From Clostridia bacterium (GTDB lineage: Bacteria > Bacillota > Clostridia > Monoglobales > Monoglobaceae), in NCBI GenBank assembly GCA_017622215.1, contig JAGARO010000012.1:65043-129042 (forward strand): DNA of 64,000 nucleotides, read 5' to 3'. Under the pieces are notes generated by a model that was not told the DNA's origin, ran no database searches, and saw nothing but the letters and a program-made list of their open reading frames with translations. Below, piece after piece: positions 43,037-52,467 of the stretch. Position 1 is the stretch's first letter. Each line of letters starts with the position of its first letter. A program made the translations under genes and the position numbers.

Positions 43037-43626
43037 TGAACCTTTTTATTCTTTTCTTTGAGTTTTTTAAGATAGGGCTTTTTGCTATCGGCGGAGGAAT
43101 GGCTACTCTTCCGTTCCTTTATGATTTGGCAGGGAAATATCCTGAGTTTTTATCTGAACAGATGCTTGCTGATATGATTGCTGTATCTGAGTCCACACCT
43201 GGACCAATCGGCGTAAACTGTGCAACCTATGTGGGATATAATTTTGCGGGAATTTTCGGGGGAGTTATTGCGACGCTGGGACTTATAATGCCGTCCATTA
43301 TAATAATCCTGATTATTGCAAAGGCTCTTGATAAATACAGCGAAAGCAGGTTTGTAAAAAATGCCTTCTACGGACTTCGTCCTGTGGTGGCGTCCCTTGT
43401 GTGCTGTGCCCTTGTGTCAATCCTTAAAAGTGCATTTTTGCCAAGGATTTCAACCCTTTCCGAAAGCTTTAATATTAAACAGATAATCGGCATAATTGAA
43501 ATACCTGCAGTAATTCTTTTTGCTGTACTTTTTGCAGTTACAAGAAAGGTGAAAATTCACCCGATTTTTATTATACTTTTGTCTGCTGTAATAGGCGTTA
43601 TTTTCAAATTTCAGCCTGTTTTGTAA
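43036..43626 (+). CDS. Chromate transporter, second half (CHR family)
   Basis: 196 residues. LFAIGGGMATLPFLYDLAGKYP and SESTPGPIGVNCATYVGYN repeat the CHR signatures. GTG start at 43036 shares one base with the stop of the first subunit. The pair probably assembles with opposite membrane orientation, as known for bipartite CHR transporters. Confidence 0.93.
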   Translation: MNLFILFFEFFKIGLFAIGGGMATLPFLYDLAGKYPEFLSEQMLADMIAVSESTPGPIGVNCATYVGYNFAGIFGGVIATLGLIMPSIIIILIIAKALDKYSESRFVKNAFYGLRPVVASLVCCALVSILKSAFLPRISTLSESFNIKQIIGIIEIPAVILFAVLFAVTRKVKIHPIFIILLSAVIGVIFKFQPVL

Positions 43627-43643
43627 AAAAGTTCAATATTCTC

Positions 43644-43672
43644 TTGAAAAAACAGAGAAATTGTGATAAAAT
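43644..43672 (+). promoter_or_regulatory. pta promoter
   Basis: TTGAAA (43644-43649), 17 bases ending TGA, TAAAAT (43667-43672). It rules out the ATG at 43663 as a start. Confidence 0.75.
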
Positions 43673-43716
43673 TATCATTTGGAAATTATTTTATTTTAAT
43701 ATACGGAGGAAAAATC

Positions 43717-44709
43717 ATGGGATTTATTGATGTAATCAAAGAAAGAGCCAGAGCTGATAAGAAAACAATTGTTCTTCCTGAGTCTATGGACAGAAGAACT
43801 CTTGAGGCTGCTGAAACAATTTTAAAGGAAGGAATTGCTAACCTTGTAATCATCGGTACACCTGAAGAAATCGAAGCAAACGGTAAGGGACTTGATTTAA
43901 CAGGTGCAACAATTATCAATCCTTTCACTTATGAAAAAACAGAAGAATACTTAAACCTTTTTGTTGAGCTCAGAAAGTCAAAGGGCTTAACATACGAAGA
44001 AGCAAAGGAAACTGCTCTCGGAGATTATATGTATTATGCTTGTCTTATGGTTAAGGCAGGGGACGCTGACGGTGTTGTTTCAGGTGCTTGTCATTCAACT
44101 GCTAACACTTTAAGACCAAGTCTTCAGATTATTAAGACAAAGCCGGGCGTAAAGCTTGTTTCAGCTTTCTTCTTAATGGTTGTTCCTGACTGTGAATACG
44201 GCGAAAACGGTACATTCATTTTCGCAGACAGCGGTCTTGAACAGAATCCTGACCCTGAAAAGCTTGCTGCTATTGCTGCTTGTTCTGCTGAAAGCTTTGA
44301 ACTTCTTGTTCAGAAGCAGGCTAAGGTTGCTATGCTTTCACATTCAACAATGGGCAGTGCAAAGCACGCTGATGTTGATAAGGTAGTTGAAGCTACAAGA
44401 ATCTGTAAGGAAATGAACCCTGACCTTTTAGTTGACGGTGAATTACAGCTTGACGCTGCTATCGTTCCATCTGTTGGTGAGTCAAAGGCTCCGAACAGCC
44501 CTGTTGCAGGTAAGGCAAACGTCCTCGTATTCCCTGACCTTGATGCAGGTAACATCGGCTACAAGCTGGTTCAGAGACTTGCTAAGGCTGAAGCATACGG
44601 ACCTGTAACTCAGGGTATTGCTATGCCAATCAACGACTTGTCAAGAGGTTGCAGCGCTGACGATATCGTAGGCGTAGTTGCTATCACTTGTGTTCAGGCA
44701 CAGGCGTAA
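43717..44709 (+). CDS. pta: Phosphate acetyltransferase
   Basis: Acetyl-CoA + phosphate gives acetyl phosphate; first step of the acetate/ATP pathway. 330 residues, the short PTA_PTB form. IVLPESMDRRTLEAAE near the N-terminus, DGVVSGACHSTANTLRPSLQ, and the C-terminal FPDLDAGNIGYKLVQR are conserved. ATG 43717 has CGGAGGA upstream. Strong codon bias. Confidence 0.97.
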   Translation: MGFIDVIKERARADKKTIVLPESMDRRTLEAAETILKEGIANLVIIGTPEEIEANGKGLDLTGATIINPFTYEKTEEYLNLFVELRKSKGLTYEEAKETALGDYMYYACLMVKAGDADGVVSGACHSTANTLRPSLQIIKTKPGVKLVSAFFLMVVPDCEYGENGTFIFADSGLEQNPDPEKLAAIAACSAESFELLVQKQAKVAMLSHSTMGSAKHADVDKVVEATRICKEMNPDLLVDGELQLDAAIVPSVGESKAPNSPVAGKANVLVFPDLDAGNIGYKLVQRLAKAEAYGPVTQGIAMPINDLSRGCSADDIVGVVAITCVQAQA

Positions 44710-44733
44710 ATTTTACAAAAGGAGAAAATCAAA

Positions 44734-45933
44734 ATGAAAATTTTAGTTATAAATGCAGGAAGCTCATCACTTAAGTATCAGCTTATTGATATGGAAACTG
44801 AAAATGTAATGGCAAAGGGTCTTTGCGAAAGAATCGGTATTGAAGGCTCAAAGCTTAACCACACTCCTGACGGAGGAGAAAAGGTTGTCATTGAGAAACC
44901 TATGAAAGACCATGCTGACGCAATCAAGATGGTTCTTGACGCTTTAACTGACGGAAATCACGGCGTAATTTCTTCAATGGATGAAATTTCAGCTGTAGGC
45001 CACAGAGTTGTTCACGGCGGAGAAGAATTTACTGGCTCTGTTATTATCAATGATGAGGTTATGAAGGCTGTTGAAGCTTGTAACCCACTTGCACCACTTC
45101 ACAATCCTGCAAACATTATCGGTATTAAGGCTTGTGAGGCTGCTATGCCAGGCGTTCCTATGGTTGGTGTATTTGATACAGCTTTCCACCAGACAATGCC
45201 TGCTGAATCATTTATGTATGGTATTCCTTATGACCTTTATAAAGAAAATAAAATCAGAAGATACGGTTTCCACGGAACATCACACAAGTATGTTACACAG
45301 GAAGCTGCTAAAATGCTGGGCAAGAATGTTGATGATGTTAAGATTATCACTTGCCATTTAGGTAACGGCTCAAGTATTACTGCTGTTGACGGCGGTAAGT
45401 CAGTTGATACATCAATGGGCTTTACACCTCTTGCAGGTACAGTTATGGGTACACGTTGCGGTGATATTGACCCTGCTATCGTTAAGTTTATCGCTGATAA
45501 TAAGGGTATGACTCTTGATGAAGTTGATACTCTCTTAAACAAGAAGTCAGGTGTTGACGGTATTTCAGGTATCAGCAGCGACTTCAGAGATCTTGAGGCT
45601 GCTGAAGCTGAGGGAAATGAAAGAGCACACCTTGCACTTTCTATGTTCTCACACAGCGTAAGACACTTCGTTGGTGCTTACCTTTTTGAACTTGGCGGTG
45701 CTGATGCTATCGTATTTACAGCAGGTATCGGTGAAAATACTGTTATTATTAGAAGAGACATCTTAAAGGGTGTTGAAGCTCTCGGAATCAAGATTGACCC
45801 TGAGAAGAATGAAAAGGCAATCCGTGGCGTACAGATGGATATTGCAACTGATGATTCAAAGGTAAGAGTTCTTGTAATTCCTACAAACGAAGAGCTTATG
45901 ATTGCTAAGGAAACAGAAGCTTTAGTAAAATAA
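44734..45933 (+). CDS. ackA: Acetate kinase
   Basis: Acetyl phosphate + ADP gives acetate + ATP. 399 residues. [48 protein letters not shown] and FTAGIGENT are all signature motifs. It follows pta by 24 bases, preceded by AAGGAG. This pair provides substrate-level ATP, as in fermenters. Confidence 0.98.
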   Translation: MKILVINAGSSSLKYQLIDMETENVMAKGLCERIGIEGSKLNHTPDGGEKVVIEKPMKDHADAIKMVLDALTDGNHGVISSMDEISAVGHRVVHGGEEFTGSVIINDEVMKAVEACNPLAPLHNPANIIGIKACEAAMPGVPMVGVFDTAFHQTMPAESFMYGIPYDLYKENKIRRYGFHGTSHKYVTQEAAKMLGKNVDDVKIITCHLGNGSSITAVDGGKSVDTSMGFTPLAGTVMGTRCGDIDPAIVKFIADNKGMTLDEVDTLLNKKSGVDGISGISSDFRDLEAAEAEGNERAHLALSMFSHSVRHFVGAYLFELGGADAIVFTAGIGENTVIIRRDILKGVEALGIKIDPEKNEKAIRGVQMDIATDDSKVRVLVIPTNEELMIAKETEALVK

Positions 45934-45950
45934 TTTTCGGAGGCTATACC

Positions 45951-46562
45951 TTGGAATATAGAAACCCAAACTATGATTCTCTGCCTGACGAAAGTCTGGC
46001 TGAACTATCCCTTAATGGAGATAAAATAGCAACAGAGTTTCTGCTTGAACGATATAAGGACAGGGTTCGCTCCTGTGCAAGACTTTATTATCTTGCAGGG
46101 GGAGATGATGATGACCTTATTCAGGAGGGTATGATTGGTCTGTTTAAGGCAATCTGCACCTTCGACAAGGATAAAAATTCTTCTTTTAATACCTTTGCAA
46201 ATCTCTGTATAAAAAGGCAGATGATTACTGCAGTTAAAACTGCAAACAGAAAAAAACATCTGCCCCTTAACAGCTATGTGCCTCTTACAGGCTACGGAGA
46301 GGAAGATGAAGAAGAAAAAATCCTTGATTTTCTTGTGTCAAACCCTGAAGAAATATTTATTGATAAAGAAAATATGGAGATAATTGAGGAGAAAATCAGC
46401 GATGGACTCAGTTTCCTTGAACAGACGGTGCTTTATCTTTATGTCAAAGGGAATTCCTATCGTGAGATTTCTGAAATATTAAAGAAAGAACCAAAGTCAA
46501 TAGATAATGCTCTTCAGCGTCTAAAAAAGAAAATGGTTGATATAATTGAGAACAGCGATTAG
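45951..46562 (+). CDS. sigH: RNA polymerase sigma-H-type factor
   Basis: 203 residues. The sequence resembles Bacillus SigH along its length: DLIQEGMIGLFKAI (region 2), TFANLCIKRQMITAVKTANRKKHLPLNSY, and SIDNALQRLKKKM in region 4. SigH starts sporulation and stationary-phase genes. TTG start with CGGAGG. Only 17 bases separate it from ackA with no terminator, so it is probably part of the pta-ackA transcript. A terminator follows. Confidence 0.93.
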   Translation: MEYRNPNYDSLPDESLAELSLNGDKIATEFLLERYKDRVRSCARLYYLAGGDDDDLIQEGMIGLFKAICTFDKDKNSSFNTFANLCIKRQMITAVKTANRKKHLPLNSYVPLTGYGEEDEEEKILDFLVSNPEEIFIDKENMEIIEEKISDGLSFLEQTVLYLYVKGNSYREISEILKKEPKSIDNALQRLKKKMVDIIENSD

Positions 46563-46578
46563 CTGTTCTCTTTTTTTG
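46548..46578 (+). terminator. sigH terminator, overlapping the stop codon
   Basis: GAGAACAGC-gatta-GCTGTTCTC then seven T; the stem includes the last codons. Confidence 0.9.
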
Positions 46579-46601
46579 TGGCTATAAATTCGCAAAATCG
46601 G

Positions 46602-46630
46602 TTGACATATCTGTTTTTAAGTTGTAAAAT
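46602..46630 (+). promoter_or_regulatory. Promoter of the SGNH protein
   Basis: TTGACA (46602-46607), 17 bases, TAAAAT (46625-46630). Confidence 0.75.
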
Positions 46631-46663
46631 ATTGGGGATAACATTTTAATGGAGGAAATCATT

Positions 46664-48226
46664 ATGAATGAGATTTCAAAGGTATATAATGTGTTAAAAT
46701 CCAAGGAGTCCTTAATGGATGCCTGTGATTTTAAGACTGAAAAATATTTTGCATACGGAGAACAGGAAGGTGCTACTGCAGAGTTCAAGCTTGGCTTTGA
46801 TAAAAAAGGTCTTTACATTTTTGTGAAGGTGCTTGATGATACTCCTGAATATGATTCGGAACTTTCCTGGGAAAACGACTCTGTGGAAATTTTTATTGAC
46901 GAAAAGAATATTAAGCTTTCTGAACCAGACGAAAACTGCTATTTCTTCAGAATTACAAGAAGTGGACAGGTTGTAAATGGTGAAATGCCTGGAAACAACT
47001 TTGAAATTTCTGCTGAAGTTCAGGAGTTTGGTGACTACTATACAATTTCAACTTACATTCCATTTAAGAATGAACTTGAAAGTGAAGTTACTCTTATGGG
47101 CTTTGATCTTATTGTAAACGACAGAAGAAATGGAAAGAGAAGATCTATGTCAGCCCTCAGTGATGCTGAATGTCTTTCATTCCAGAACTCTGAAAAGTAT
47201 TCTACATTGGCTGTGGGTGTTCCTGAAAGTCCTAAGATGATTATGAATGATTCAATGGTTCTTGACTTGTTAAACAAGGACGGAAAACTCTATATTGATT
47301 TTGATTTATTTATCAACAAATCAAAGTTTGCAAGAGTTTTAGAAGAAGAGGGAAGAAGATACGTTGAACTTTCCCGTAGCCGACTTTACATAGACGGCGA
47401 AACATTCTCTATTGATGAAGAAACACTTGATGTTGAGGCTATGACAGTTGACGGAAAGCTTTATGCTTCAACTGATATTATCGAAAAAATCGGTGCAAAG
47501 TTTGTATATGAAGAAGAAATTAAAATTGCTTACGCTTATGTAAGGGCTGACGTTTTCTCAAGTCCATACAGTTTAAAGGGTAAGATTTGTAACTTCTTAG
47601 GTGACAGTATTACATGGGGTGTAGGTGCTACTACTCCTGAAGATGTTTATCACGCTGTTTTTGCAAAGAAGAACAATGTTGGTCTTGTTAGAAACTACGG
47701 TATAAGTGGCACAAGAGTTGCTGATTGCTATGATGAAAATGGCGTTTTAGATGACAAGTTTGGCTCATCATTCGTTGCAAGATTTGAATTTATGGATGAT
47801 GATGCTGACATTATCTGTGTGTTTGGTGGTACAAACGACTATGGTCATGGTACACCTGATTTTGGAACAATGGATAGCCGTGACAGGGCATCATTCTATG
47901 GAGCACTCCATTATCTTGCATCCGGTCTTATTGAAAAATATCCTGATAAGTTCATTATGTTTATGACACCGCTCCACAGAACAGATGAAAATCTTCCTGG
48001 ACCTGCAGGAAGACCTCTTATCGACTACTCACGTGCTATAAAAGAGGTTTGCGAATTTTATTCAATCCCTGTTTTAGACCTTTATGCTAACGCCGGTATC
48101 TACTGTGACAGTGCAAAGCACAGAAAACAGTGGGCAACAGACGGATTACATCCAAACGATAACGGATATGAAAGAATAGCAAGTCTTTTAACAGGCTTTT
48201 TGAAAAACTATTTCCCTGAAAATTAA
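46664..48226 (+). CDS. SGNH hydrolase with N-terminal CBM9-like domain
   Basis: 520 residues from ATG 46664 (SD GGAGG at 46651-46655). Residues about 25-165 look like a family 9 carbohydrate-binding module (FDKKGLYIFVKVLDDTPE, WENDSVEIFIDEKN). A middle region (about 215-300) has copper-amine-oxidase-like repeats (YVELSRSRLYIDGETFSID). The SGNH domain follows: FLGDSITWG, GGTNDYGHG and DGLHPNDNG. It lacks a signal peptide, so an intracellular esterase acting on imported glycans is plausible. The substrate is unknown. Confidence 0.82.
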   Translation: MNEISKVYNVLKSKESLMDACDFKTEKYFAYGEQEGATAEFKLGFDKKGLYIFVKVLDDTPEYDSELSWENDSVEIFIDEKNIKLSEPDENCYFFRITRSGQVVNGEMPGNNFEISAEVQEFGDYYTISTYIPFKNELESEVTLMGFDLIVNDRRNGKRRSMSALSDAECLSFQNSEKYSTLAVGVPESPKMIMNDSMVLDLLNKDGKLYIDFDLFINKSKFARVLEEEGRRYVELSRSRLYIDGETFSIDEETLDVEAMTVDGKLYASTDIIEKIGAKFVYEEEIKIAYAYVRADVFSSPYSLKGKICNFLGDSITWGVGATTPEDVYHAVFAKKNNVGLVRNYGISGTRVADCYDENGVLDDKFGSSFVARFEFMDDDADIICVFGGTNDYGHGTPDFGTMDSRDRASFYGALHYLASGLIEKYPDKFIMFMTPLHRTDENLPGPAGRPLIDYSRAIKEVCEFYSIPVLDLYANAGIYCDSAKHRKQWATDGLHPNDNGYERIASLLTGFLKNYFPEN

Positions 48227-48247
48227 GATGTAATAAGGAGATATATT

Positions 48248-49543
48248 ATGTTAGATATTAAATTTGTAAAAGAAAACCCAGAACTTGTTAAGGAAAACAT
48301 TAAAAGAAAGTTCAAGGACCACAAGCTTCCGTTAGTTGACGAGGCTATTGCCCTTTATGATGCAAAGAAAGATGCAAACGATAAGGCAGGCATTCTTCGT
48401 GCCAACAGAAATAAGCTCAGTAAAGAAATCGGTATGCTTATGGGACAGGGCAAAAAGGAAGAGGCTGAGGCTATCAAGGCTCAGGTTACAGCACAGGCTG
48501 ACGAGCTTAAGGCTCTTGAAGTGCAGGAAACTGAACTTGAAGCAAAGCTTAAGGATGTTATGATGAAAATTCCTAACATCGTTGACCCATCTGTTCCTGT
48601 TGGTAAGGATGACTCTGAAAACGTTGAAGTTAAGCAGTACGGTGAAAAGACTGAAAAGAACTTTGAAATTCCATATCACACAGATATTATGGCTAAGTTT
48701 GACGGTATTGATAAGGAAGCTGCAGGCCGTGTTGCAGGTGAAGGTTTCTATTACCTTATGGGTGATATTGCAAGACTTCACAGCGCTGTTACAGCTTACG
48801 CAAGAGATTTTATGATTGATAAGGGATTTACATACTGTATCCCTCCGTTTATGATTAGAAGTAACGTTGTTACAGGCGTTATGAGCTTTGAAGAAATGGA
48901 CGCTATGATGTATAAAATTGAGGGCGAGGATTTATACCTTGTTGGTACATCTGAACACTCAATGATTGGTAAGTTTATTGATACAATTACACCTGAATCA
49001 AAGCTTCCTATGACTCTTACAAGCTACTCACCTTGTTTCAGAAAGGAAAAGGGTGCACACGGTATTGAAGAAAGAGGTATCTACAGAATCCATCAGTTTG
49101 AAAAGCAGGAAATGATTGTTGTCTGCGACCCGGCTGAAAGTATGGAATGGTTTGACAAGATGTGGAGCTACAGCGTTGAGCTTTTCCGCTCCCTTGATAT
49201 TCCTGTAAGAACTTTGGAATGCTGTACAGGTGATTTGGCTGACCTTAAGGTTAAGTCTTATGACGTTGAAGCCTGGTCTCCAAAACAGGGTAAATACTTT
49301 GAAGTTTGCTCTTGCTCCAACCTTGGTGATGCACAGGCAAGAAGACTTGGCATCAGAGTTAAGAAAGAGGATGGCACAAAGTATTTTGCTCACACTCTTA
49401 ACAATACAGTTATTGCTCCGCCAAGAATGCTTATTGCATTTTTAGAGAACAATCTTGAATTTGACGGAGAAAAGTATTCAGTTAAAATCCCTGAGGCTTT
49501 AAGACCTTATATGGGTGGAAAGTCCGTAATTGAAGAAAACTAA
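48248..49543 (+). CDS. serS: Seryl-tRNA synthetase
   Basis: Charges tRNA-Ser. 431 residues. MLDIKFVKENPELVKENIKRK is the typical start, followed by a long coiled-coil arm (about 30-105). Class II motifs: SYSPCFRKEKGAHGIEERGIYRIHQFEKQE (in two segments, motif 2) and the C-terminal NNTVIAPPRMLIAFLEN (motif 3). Codon bias is high; a terminator follows. Confidence 0.98.
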   Translation: MLDIKFVKENPELVKENIKRKFKDHKLPLVDEAIALYDAKKDANDKAGILRANRNKLSKEIGMLMGQGKKEEAEAIKAQVTAQADELKALEVQETELEAKLKDVMMKIPNIVDPSVPVGKDDSENVEVKQYGEKTEKNFEIPYHTDIMAKFDGIDKEAAGRVAGEGFYYLMGDIARLHSAVTAYARDFMIDKGFTYCIPPFMIRSNVVTGVMSFEEMDAMMYKIEGEDLYLVGTSEHSMIGKFIDTITPESKLPMTLTSYSPCFRKEKGAHGIEERGIYRIHQFEKQEMIVVCDPAESMEWFDKMWSYSVELFRSLDIPVRTLECCTGDLADLKVKSYDVEAWSPKQGKYFEVCSCSNLGDAQARRLGIRVKKEDGTKYFAHTLNNTVIAPPRMLIAFLENNLEFDGEKYSVKIPEALRPYMGGKSVIEEN

Positions 49544-49548
49544 TTTTT

Positions 49549-49577
49549 AAGCCCTGATTTATTTCAGGGCTTTTCTT
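49549..49577 (+). terminator. serS terminator
   Basis: AAGCCCTGA-tttat-TTCAGGGCTTTTC. Confidence 0.9.
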
Positions 49578-49593
49578 TATGTAATATTGAAAG

Positions 49594-49628
49594 AAAGCAC
49601 TCATATTTTATATAAAGGAGTGCTTTTT
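49594..49628 (+). promoter_or_regulatory. Hairpin covering the ribosome binding site of the carboxypeptidase gene
   Basis: AAAGCACTC (49594-49602) pairs perfectly with GAGTGCTTT (49618-49626); the stem includes part of AAGGAG and is followed by five T directly before the ATG. It could act as an attenuator or block translation. Confidence 0.55.
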
Positions 49629-50738
49629 ATGAGGAGAATCTTGTCTTTGGTTTTGGTTTTTATTTGCCTTACTACAACTGTTTTTGGCGCAGAATGTTAT
49701 GTTGTTATGGATGCTTTGTCGGGAAGAGTTTTATACAGCAAAAACGAAAATATAAAGCGTGGAATGGCAAGCACAACAAAGATTATGACAACTGTAACAG
49801 CTCTGGAGAACGCTGATGCAGACAGGGAGGTTGTTGTATCTGCAAGTGCCTCAGGAGTTGAGGGCTCGTCAATGTATCTGAAAGCGGGGGAGAGGCTTAA
49901 ACTTAAGGATTTGCTTTACGGAGTTATGCTTGTGTCAGGAAATGACGCGGCTACTGCTACGGCAGAAGCTGTGGGCGGAAGTGAGGAAAAATTTGTGGAG
50001 ATGATGAATGAAAAGGCAGAGGAAATGGGGCTTAAAGACACTCACTTTGATAACCCCCACGGATTGTCCTCGGATAACCACTACACCACAGCTTTTGAAC
50101 TTGGACAGATTATGAGATATGCTCTTTTAAGCCCTGATTTCAGGGAGATTTCTTCACAGAAAAGTAAGACTGTTACCACTTCCGAGGGGGAAAAATATCT
50201 TAAAAATCACAACAAGCTTTTAAGTACCTGTGATGGTTGTTTTTCGGGGAAAACAGGCTTTACAAAAAAAGACGGAAGATGTCTTGTTTCAGCCTGCAAC
50301 AGAGAAAATATGGAGCTTATCTGTGTAACCCTTTATGACCCTGACGACTGGAATACCCACAGCACCCTTTATAACACAGCTTTCGCGGAGTATGAAGGTG
50401 TAAAATTTGTTGAGGGTGGCACATATTTATCTGAAATCAAAGTGAAAAAGGGAGAGAAACAGACTGTGCCTGTTCTTGCAGAAAAAGATATAATTATTCC
50501 TTTGAAAGAGGGAGAAAGTACAGAATTTGAGCTGATTTGCGATATTCCTGAAAAGATAATTGCACCAATGAAAAAAGGAGATGTGGCAGGTGAATTTTAC
50601 ATAAATACAAATTACGGAAAGTTCGGTCCTTTTAAGGCTGTTTTAGGGGAGGATGCTATAAGACGAAAAGTTACAGGAGGTACATTCTTAGATAGTCTTG
50701 AAAGGTTTTTCTCTGTGTGGATTAAAACTTTTGCCTGA
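49629..50738 (+). CDS. D-alanyl-D-alanine carboxypeptidase (DacF-like)
   Basis: 369 residues. Signal peptide (RRILSLVLVFICLTTTVFGA). The serine active site SxxK is in MASTTKIMTT, SGN in LVSGNDAATA and KTG in SGKTGFTKKDGR. The C-terminal half holds a beta-rich PBP5-like domain, with a hydrophobic tail (RFFSVWIKTFA) for membrane attachment. Trims peptidoglycan stem peptides; DacF acts in the spore cortex in Bacillus, so a sporulation role is possible. ATG 49629 with AAGGAG. Confidence 0.92.
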   Translation: MRRILSLVLVFICLTTTVFGAECYVVMDALSGRVLYSKNENIKRGMASTTKIMTTVTALENADADREVVVSASASGVEGSSMYLKAGERLKLKDLLYGVMLVSGNDAATATAEAVGGSEEKFVEMMNEKAEEMGLKDTHFDNPHGLSSDNHYTTAFELGQIMRYALLSPDFREISSQKSKTVTTSEGEKYLKNHNKLLSTCDGCFSGKTGFTKKDGRCLVSACNRENMELICVTLYDPDDWNTHSTLYNTAFAEYEGVKFVEGGTYLSEIKVKKGEKQTVPVLAEKDIIIPLKEGESTEFELICDIPEKIIAPMKKGDVAGEFYINTNYGKFGPFKAVLGEDAIRRKVTGGTFLDSLERFFSVWIKTFA

Positions 50739-50741
50739 ATC

Positions 50742-50770
50742 TTGACCTGCTCGAATAAATATGATAAAAT
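50742..50770 (+). promoter_or_regulatory. Promoter of the PfkB kinase, implying a leaderless mRNA
   Basis: TTGACC (50742-50747), 17 bases ending TGA, TAAAAT (50765-50770). +1 would fall at or next to ATG 50778; no Shine-Dalgarno is present. Confidence 0.7.
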
Positions 50771-50777
50771 ATTTGTT

Positions 50778-51707
50778 ATGAATATTTTAACAGTAACACT
50801 TAACCCATGCCTTGACAAAACTGTCAGGGTAGAAAAACTTAATATATCGGGACTTTCCAGAGCTGAAATTGAAAAGGTTGACTTTGGGGGAAAGGGGATA
50901 AATGTTTCCAAAATTCTTAAAAATTTTGGCACAGACAGTATCTCTACAGGAATTATGCCTATGGGCAACAGCCGACCTGTTTTCGACTATATGGCGAAAA
51001 AGGAAATTGAAAATGACTATGTAATTTCCAACGGCTTTCTTCGAACTAACCTTAAGGTTCTTGATTTGTCCACAAATGAAATTACCGAGATTAACGAAAA
51101 AGGCCCTGAAATTGAGGAGAAGTATATAAACGACTTTGCGGACAAGTTTACAAGACTTTCTGCTATGTGCGAATATGTGGTGATTTCGGGAAGTCTGCCC
51201 CGTGGTTTTTCAGAGGACTTTTATGCAAAGCTTGTAGAAATTGCTTCAGTTTCTTCCAAAGTGATTTTGGACTGCGATGGAATACAGCTTAAAAATGCAA
51301 TTGAGAAAAAGCCTTATATGATTAAGCCGAACATTTATGAATTTTCAGGTCTTATGGGCAGAGAATATAAAACCGACGAAGAAATTGCAGAGGATATGCT
51401 AAAGCTTAATAAAGATATCCCTTGTATAATCGTTTCAATGGGCGAAGATGGGGCTATGTTCTGTTTTGAGGGACAAGTTATTAAAACTACTCCTTTTGAG
51501 ATTGAGTTCGGCAGTTCTGTTTGCGCAGGGGACTCAATGGTTGGAGCAATGGTTTACGCAGAGATAAATGATTTTGATTTTGAGAAAACAGCAAGGTTTG
51601 CAACAGCCTGCGGTACGCTTACTGCATCGAAAAAGGGCAGTGAAGTTTGTGAACTTCAGGAGGCTCTTGAAAATATGGACAGAATTAAGGTTGAAAAGGT
51701 GAAATAA
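50778..51707 (+). CDS. 1-phosphofructokinase-type hexose kinase (PfkB family)
   Basis: 309 residues. TVTLNPCLDKTVRV and GGKGINVSKILKNFG bind sugar, and SSVCAGDSMVGAMVYA carries the catalytic Asp. Closest in form to FruK/LacC, phosphorylating fructose-1-phosphate or tagatose-6-phosphate. There is no phosphotransferase gene nearby, so the substrate is open. The gene ends in TAATG shared with rluB. Confidence 0.9.
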   Translation: MNILTVTLNPCLDKTVRVEKLNISGLSRAEIEKVDFGGKGINVSKILKNFGTDSISTGIMPMGNSRPVFDYMAKKEIENDYVISNGFLRTNLKVLDLSTNEITEINEKGPEIEEKYINDFADKFTRLSAMCEYVVISGSLPRGFSEDFYAKLVEIASVSSKVILDCDGIQLKNAIEKKPYMIKPNIYEFSGLMGREYKTDEEIAEDMLKLNKDIPCIIVSMGEDGAMFCFEGQVIKTTPFEIEFGSSVCAGDSMVGAMVYAEINDFDFEKTARFATACGTLTASKKGSEVCELQEALENMDRIKVEKVK

Positions 51708-52465
51708 TGGTTAGATTACAGAAATTTATGGCTGATTGTGGCGTGGCCTCAAGAAGAAATGCAGAGAAAATTATCCTTGAAAGACGCGTTAAAGTTAACG
51801 GCGAAGTTGTAACTGAAATGGGCGTTAAGGTTGACGAGGAATATGATGTTGTAGAGGTTGACGGAAGAGAAATCAAGCCACAGACAAAGAAAATTTATAT
51901 AATGCTCAATAAACCTGAGGGTTTTGTTACAACTGTTTCCGACGATAAGGGAAGACCTACTGTAATGGAGCTTGTTTCGGATATTGAACAGAGAATTTAC
52001 CCTGTGGGCCGACTTGACTATGATACTGAGGGACTTCTTATTATGACAAATGACGGGGACCTTACATTTAAGATTTCACACCCAAAGCACAACATTTCAA
52101 AAACTTATGTTGCAGAGGTTACAGGCAATATCACAATGGAAACCCTTATCAACTTAAGACGCGGGGTTGAAATTGACGGGTTTAAGACAAGCCCTGCTGA
52201 AGTTGAGGTTGTTGGGGCTACACAGCTTGGTACAAAACTTGAAATTACAATTCACGAGGGACATAACCGTCAGGTAAGAAAGATGTTTGAGTCCCAGGGC
52301 TGTATTGTTAAAAAACTTAAGAGAATTAAAGAGGCTGGACTTCAGCTCGGTCATCTTCCAATCGGAAAATGGAGAAAGCTTTCCGAATCGGAAGTGAATA
52401 TGCTTAAGAAAATCGGAACTGAACCAAAGAAAAAGTTTGTTCCAAGATATAAGAAAAGAAAATAG
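51707..52465 (+). CDS. rluB: 23S/16S rRNA pseudouridine synthase, RluB/RsuA family
   Basis: 252 residues. S4 RNA-binding domain (MVRLQKFMADCGVASRRNAE) followed by the catalytic domain with GRLDYDTEGLLIMTNDGDL, where the first Asp is the nucleophile. RKMFESQGCIVKKLKRI is the family's C-terminal motif. ATG overlaps the kinase stop. Confidence 0.95.
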   Translation: MVRLQKFMADCGVASRRNAEKIILERRVKVNGEVVTEMGVKVDEEYDVVEVDGREIKPQTKKIYIMLNKPEGFVTTVSDDKGRPTVMELVSDIEQRIYPVGRLDYDTEGLLIMTNDGDLTFKISHPKHNISKTYVAEVTGNITMETLINLRRGVEIDGFKTSPAEVEVVGATQLGTKLEITIHEGHNRQVRKMFESQGCIVKKLKRIKEAGLQLGHLPIGKWRKLSESEVNMLKKIGTEPKKKFVPRYKKRK

Positions 52466-52467
52466 TT

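Noticed and set aside
42500-43626. chrA broken by a frameshift into two pieces
   Set aside because: Each piece has its own CHR signature and start; bipartite CHR transporters are a known form.
43663-43716. Longer N-terminus of Pta
   Set aside because: The extra start lies inside the promoter; ATG 43717 has a strong ribosome site.
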